Below are positions 6,730-8,877 of a DNA stretch of 8,877 nt, in pieces. The DNA is from Desulfobulbaceae bacterium (GTDB lineage Bacteria > Desulfobacterota > Desulfobulbia > Desulfobulbales > SURF-16). The translations under genes were made by a program, and so were the position numbers. The DNA lies in contig JALNXE010000140.1 in the NCBI GenBank assembly GCA_023230525.1, positions 1 through 8,877 on the forward strand. Direction: 5' to 3'. Positions within the stretch are counted from its first letter, which is position 1; each line of letters opens with the position of its first letter. The notes under the pieces are model-generated. The model had not been told where the DNA came from. It searched no databases and saw only the letters and a list, made by a program, of their open reading frames with translations.

Positions 6730-6813
6730 GTGAACATTCAGCGATCAATTAAATACAAAAAAAGCCCTCTGAAAAGCGACTATCCCCTTATTCCATGGGC
6801 TTTCAACCAATGA
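6730..6813 (+). CDS. 27-codon ORF with strong ribosome binding site (possible leader peptide)
   Basis: GAGGAG at 6719-6724 stands five bases before a GTG start. The frame reads MNIQRSIKYKKSPLKSDYPL followed by IPWAFNQ and stops with TGA at 6811-6813. The peptide is basic in its first half, and I recognise no family. It runs in the direction of dnaA, 237 bp before the dnaA start. Its coding bases include both arms of an inverted repeat, AAAGCCC (6761-6767) and GGGCTTT (6797-6803), so translation could influence RNA folding. Upstream, TTATTTCC (6653-6660) pairs with GGAAATAA (6704-6711), and CTCG with CGAG lies inside that pairing. No clear promoter was found for it. The near-perfect ribosome binding site is the main support. 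Confidence 0.3.
   Translation: MNIQRSIKYKKSPLKSDYPLIPWAFNQ
6761..6803 (-). terminator. weak minus-strand terminator-like hairpin
   Basis: A 7-bp stem, AAAGCCC (6761-6767) with GGGCTTT (6797-6803), is followed on the minus strand by a run of seven T (complement of 6757-6763). The 29-base loop makes it weak. It overlaps the 27-codon ORF on the other strand, so its sequence may have another purpose. Confidence 0.3.
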
Positions 6814-6846
6814 AGTTAAAAAGTACGTTTTTATAGCCCGTTAGAG

Positions 6847-6884
6847 TTGCCCCTCTGCTGTAACCGCGTCTTGCAAGGGGACAA
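6847..6884 (+). ncRNA. hairpin in a possible leader or small RNA
   Basis: TTGCCCCT (6847-6854) pairs with AGGGGACAA (6876-6884) with one bulged A, enclosing a 21-base loop. With the palindrome at 6908-6921 and the terminator-like hairpin at 6928-6958 it could form a plus-strand RNA of about 120 bases ending just before dnaA. No known RNA family was recognised, and no convincing promoter is visible. Confidence 0.2.
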
Positions 6885-6888
6885 AGAC

Positions 6889-6897
6889 TGTTGATAA
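6889..6897. promoter_or_regulatory. DnaA-box-like site upstream of the dnaA promoter
   Basis: TGTTGATAA is the complement of TTATCAACA, one mismatch from the DnaA box TTATCCACA. It lies about 40 bp upstream of the dnaA -35 box, a position suited to autoregulation. A single site is weak evidence. Confidence 0.3.
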
Positions 6898-6907
6898 CTT
6901 GGACTTT

Positions 6908-6921
6908 GATTTTTAAAAATC
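6908..6921. repeat. perfect 14-bp AT palindrome
   Basis: GATTTTTAAAAATC is fully self-complementary, with five T then five A. It ends 14 bp before the dnaA -35 box, so it could act as an UP-element-like sequence, a bend or a protein-binding site. Confidence 0.5.
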
Positions 6922-6927
6922 GGGAGT

Positions 6928-6958
6928 AACCGTCTTTGACAGGAAACGGTTTTTTTTT
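6928..6958 (+). terminator. terminator-like hairpin overlapping the dnaA promoter
   Basis: AACCGT (6928-6933) pairs with ACGGTT (6946-6951). After one mismatch, weaker inner pairs close on the loop GACA. Eight T follow (6951-6958), the first of them also closing the stem. Read on the plus strand it resembles an intrinsic terminator for transcripts coming toward dnaA. It shares bases with the -35 box and spacer of the dnaA promoter, so the T-run may instead be a promoter feature. Confidence 0.45.
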
Positions 6959-6963
6959 ATACA
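6936..6963 (+). promoter_or_regulatory. sigma-70-type promoter of dnaA
   Basis: TTGACA (6936-6941) is a perfect -35 box and TATACA (6958-6963) a fair -10, separated by 16 bp that include a run of eight T. Transcription would begin near 6970, giving a leader of about 80 bases before the dnaA ATG. Confidence 0.65.
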
Positions 6964-7050
6964 AGCAAACAGAATCCAAACGATCTCTTAATATGATCAT
7001 AATCCCTTTTCTTTTAATTATTCCAAATTTCACCTATTGCAGGATCATTC

Positions 7051-8394
7051 ATGCTCTGGCACAAAATTAAAGAAATTCTTGCAGAAAAACTCCCAGAAAG
7101 CGCATATTCGCTCTGGATTAACCCATTATCCGCAAAAGTGAATGATAACAGCACCCTTGAACTTGCCTGCCCGGATACCTTCTTCTGCACCTGGGTAAAG
7201 GAGAAATATCTTGGCGCAATAGAGGAATCCCTTCATTTGCTCGGGCAAGGTGACGTGCGGATTGTTTTTAATTCAAAGGGCGGCAACAGCACTTCACCGT
7301 CGCTTCTCGCCGCCCCCGCAGCCAATGAACCTATGCGGCTGCCTGACATCCCAAGGGTGAAGCAATCCATAAGAACGCTGCACCCCCGTTTCACCTTTGA
7401 TGAATTCATTGTGGGCAGCTGCAATATCATGGCCCATTCCGCCTGCGCGGACATAGCCATGAATGATTCAACCGTTGGCTCCTGTGTTTATCTGAAGGCG
7501 GGAACAGGGCTGGGCAAAAGTCACCTCACCCACGCTGTGGCGCATCACATCATTGGACATAAGCCTGCCACCAGGCTCAACTATCTCACCGCACAGCAGC
7601 TGACGGCTGAAATGGTCAAAAACATAAAAAACAACACCATGAACCATTTCAAAAACAAATACCACAAACAGTGCGATGTCCTGCTGATCGAGGATGTGCA
7701 TACGCTGGCCGGCCGGTTGAAAACCCAGGCGGAGCTGTCAGAAGCCCTTGATATTCTCCTGGAAAGCGGCAAAAAAATCATTTTCACCAGCTCCATGGGA
7801 CCGCGGGAGATTCCGGATATCGATTCCGGCATCCGTTCCAGGCTGTCATCCGGCATCATTACCGCCATCAACCCACCCAATCTGGAAACCAGAATAAAAA
7901 TAATCCGCCGCAAAGCACTCATCAATTGCCTGGATTTAAATGAGGAGCATATCCTCTACCTGGCGGAAAACATCAAAGGCGACATCCGCCAGGTGGAAAG
8001 CACCATCATCAGCCTCAAGGCCCAATCCGCCCTGATGCAGGCCGCGCCTGATTTCACCATGATCAAGGAAGCACTGGCAAACATCATCGGCAACAACCGG
8101 CAGCTTTCACCGGTGGTCATCAGGGATTTTATCGCCACCCAGTTCAAGGTTGACATTGCGGAACTGCAGTCAAAGTCCCGCAAGCAGGCCCTGGCCTTTC
8201 CCAGACAGATTGCCATGTATCTCTCGCGGAAATACACCGAGATGCCCCTTGTCGATATCGGCAAGGCATTTAACCGGGATCACTCAACCGTGGTCCATGC
8301 CATCAGGGTTATTACCGACAAACGGATACGGAACACCAGCATCCGCCGGCAGGTGGAATTTCTTGAAGACAAGCTGGAGAAAAAATATCTTTAG
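7051..8394 (+). CDS. dnaA: chromosomal replication initiator protein DnaA
   Basis: This 447-residue protein has all DnaA parts. Domain I is at 1-65 (LWHKIKEIL, then a W/F-rich strand region), a short linker follows to about 105, the AAA+ core is at about 110-325, and domain IV begins near 350. Walker A is GTGLGKS (151-157), Walker B LLIEDV (211-216), sensor-1 region FTSSMGP, arginine finger in IRSRLSSG (261-268) and sensor-2 GDIRQVES (310-317). The DNA-binding signature FNRDHSTVVHA lies at 407-417. The Walker A and B wording departs from the common GVGLGKTHL and IDD forms, with Glu214 where the usual first Asp stands. Similar variants may be normal in this lineage. AGGA at 7041-7044 is six bases before the ATG. 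It binds ATP and DnaA boxes to open oriC. No dnaN follows; the next gene is convergent, with 6 bp between stops. Confidence 0.95.
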   Translation: MLWHKIKEILAEKLPESAYSLWINPLSAKVNDNSTLELACPDTFFCTWVKEKYLGAIEESLHLLGQGDVRIVFNSKGGNSTSPSLLAAPAANEPMRLPDIPRVKQSIRTLHPRFTFDEFIVGSCNIMAHSACADIAMNDSTVGSCVYLKAGTGLGKSHLTHAVAHHIIGHKPATRLNYLTAQQLTAEMVKNIKNNTMNHFKNKYHKQCDVLLIEDVHTLAGRLKTQAELSEALDILLESGKKIIFTSSMGPREIPDIDSGIRSRLSSGIITAINPPNLETRIKIIRRKALINCLDLNEEHILYLAENIKGDIRQVESTIISLKAQSALMQAAPDFTMIKEALANIIGNNRQLSPVVIRDFIATQFKVDIAELQSKSRKQALAFPRQIAMYLSRKYTEMPLVDIGKAFNRDHSTVVHAIRVITDKRIRNTSIRRQVEFLEDKLEKKYL

Positions 8395-8400
8395 GAAGTA

Positions 8401-8877
8401 TCAGAAATAGACGGGTTTCACCGCGGCAGCGGCCTCTTCGCCCCTGCCGCCGGCACTGATGGCAACCGCTGCTTTACGAGCGGATTTCACCATGTCGTTG
8501 ATGCCCACCCCATCCCAGCCGAAGCCGCAGATATAAAGCCCCTTGTTTTCCCGCTCAAGCCCGGCCCTGTAGGCAAGCATCTTCGGATGATCCATCTCAA
8601 GCTGGGGGATGGCGCTGGCCGGACGCAGAACTTTGGCAAACAGCGGTTTCTCCGGCAGCTCCATCAGCTGCCGGATGTCCCGGCAAACCGAGGAAATGAT
8701 CTCTTCATCGGCAAGCTCCAGCCGTTCAGGATGCCGGCGGCCCCCGACCAGGGCCTCCATCAGCACCTTGCCCGCCGGAGCTCGATTGGGAAACATATGG
8801 GAGGAGAATAAGACGCCAAGGGTGAAACGCTGCTCGCACTCCGGCGCCAGATAGCCGAAACCATAGGGTACCTTGGC
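8401..8877 (-). CDS. hemG: protoporphyrinogen oxidase (PPOX), C-terminal part, cut by window edge
   Basis: The minus-strand frame is open from the right edge to TGA at 8403-8401 and gives the last 158 residues. YGFGYLAPECEQRFTLGVLF, then SSHMFPNRAP and GG.RHPE, match the C-terminal half of FAD-dependent PPOX enzymes (G.G.L.P..E...LG..F.S..FP.RAP). ICGFGWDGVGINDMVKSARKAA is the FAD-closing segment near the end of the family. The enzyme oxidises protoporphyrinogen IX to protoporphyrin IX in haem synthesis; some relatives act on coproporphyrinogen III instead, and this fragment cannot decide. An Ala/Glu-rich tail of about 20 residues follows the conserved part. An internal ATG at 8796 is not the start, since homology continues upstream of it. 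The stop is 6 bp from that of dnaA, with no terminator between. Confidence 0.85.
   Translation of the reverse strand, partial: AKVPYGFGYLAPECEQRFTLGVLFSSHMFPNRAPAGKVLMEALVGGRRHPERLELADEEIISSVCRDIRQLMELPEKPLFAKVLRPASAIPQLEMDHPKMLAYRAGLERENKGLYICGFGWDGVGINDMVKSARKAAVAISAGGRGEEAAAAVKPVYF

Larger units (their letters stand above)
5648..7050. other. 1.4-kb intergenic region upstream of dnaA; candidate origin or RNA region
   Basis: No ordinary gene is convincing in these 1403 bp. From left to right I see the MopE-gene leader, a hairpin at 5907-5940, a strongly AT-rich stretch at about 5949-6064, a minus-strand terminator at 6233-6275, a 27-codon ORF at 6730-6813, a hairpin at 6847-6884, a perfect palindrome at 6908-6921 and the dnaA promoter. 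Imperfect DnaA-box-like 9-mers occur at 5902-5910 (TGATCCACA) and 6889-6897 (TGTTGATAA). They are too few and too scattered to call oriC with confidence, although a place beside dnaA and the AT-rich stretch would suit one. Confidence 0.45.

Noticed and set aside
6803..7033. 76-codon minus-strand frame upstream of dnaA, ending at the hairpin arm 6797-6803
   Set aside because: It starts at GTG without a ribosome binding site, and its codons run through the dnaA promoter and the AT palindrome. A plausible residue mix alone is not enough.

Overview
The window most resembles a Desulfobacterota genome, probably Desulfobulbales. This is an inference from the style of DnaA, a DsrE-like protein, a MopE-repeat c-type protein and a PPOX-type haem enzyme; no marker gene fixes the taxon. 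Coding regions look GC-balanced to GC-rich, while the stretch upstream of dnaA is markedly AT-rich in places.

Layout from left to right. Bases 1-91 hold the first 30 codons of a probable IS630-family transposase on the minus strand, cut by the window edge. Divergent from it is a short plus-strand operon with a 119-residue DsrE-like protein (187-546) and a 60-residue protein of unknown function (571-753). Converging on that operon is a minus-strand operon in which a CbbQ/NirQ/NorQ-type AAA+ ATPase (3130-3936) is followed after 10 bp by a CbbO/NorD-type VWA protein (777-3119). Such pairs form an ATP-driven remodelling machine for a metalloenzyme, but no target (Rubisco, NO reductase or other) lies in the window.

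A 301-bp gap contains a very strong symmetric terminator (4168-4207). It ends a minus-strand gene for a secreted protein (4238-5647) with a signal peptide, one CxxCH haem-c motif, five MopE-type Asp/Cys-rich repeats in an A-B-A-B-plus-one order, a beta-rich C-terminal domain and an Asp-rich tail.

The next 1.4 kb (5648-7050) has no convincing ordinary gene. It holds an AT-rich stretch, several hairpins, a minus-strand terminator with no evident gene before it, a 27-codon ORF with an excellent ribosome binding site, and, just before dnaA, a consensus -35 box embedded in a hairpin followed by a T-run. This region is a candidate for origin, leader-RNA or small-RNA functions. dnaA (7051-8394) follows, with all four DnaA domains and some unusual ATPase-motif residues. 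It converges, with 6 bp between stop codons, on the C-terminal part of protoporphyrinogen oxidase hemG (8401-8877), which runs off the right edge.

The points most worth a second look are the structured dnaA upstream region, the orphan Q/O chaperone pair, and the haem-plus-MopE protein with its higher-order repeat.
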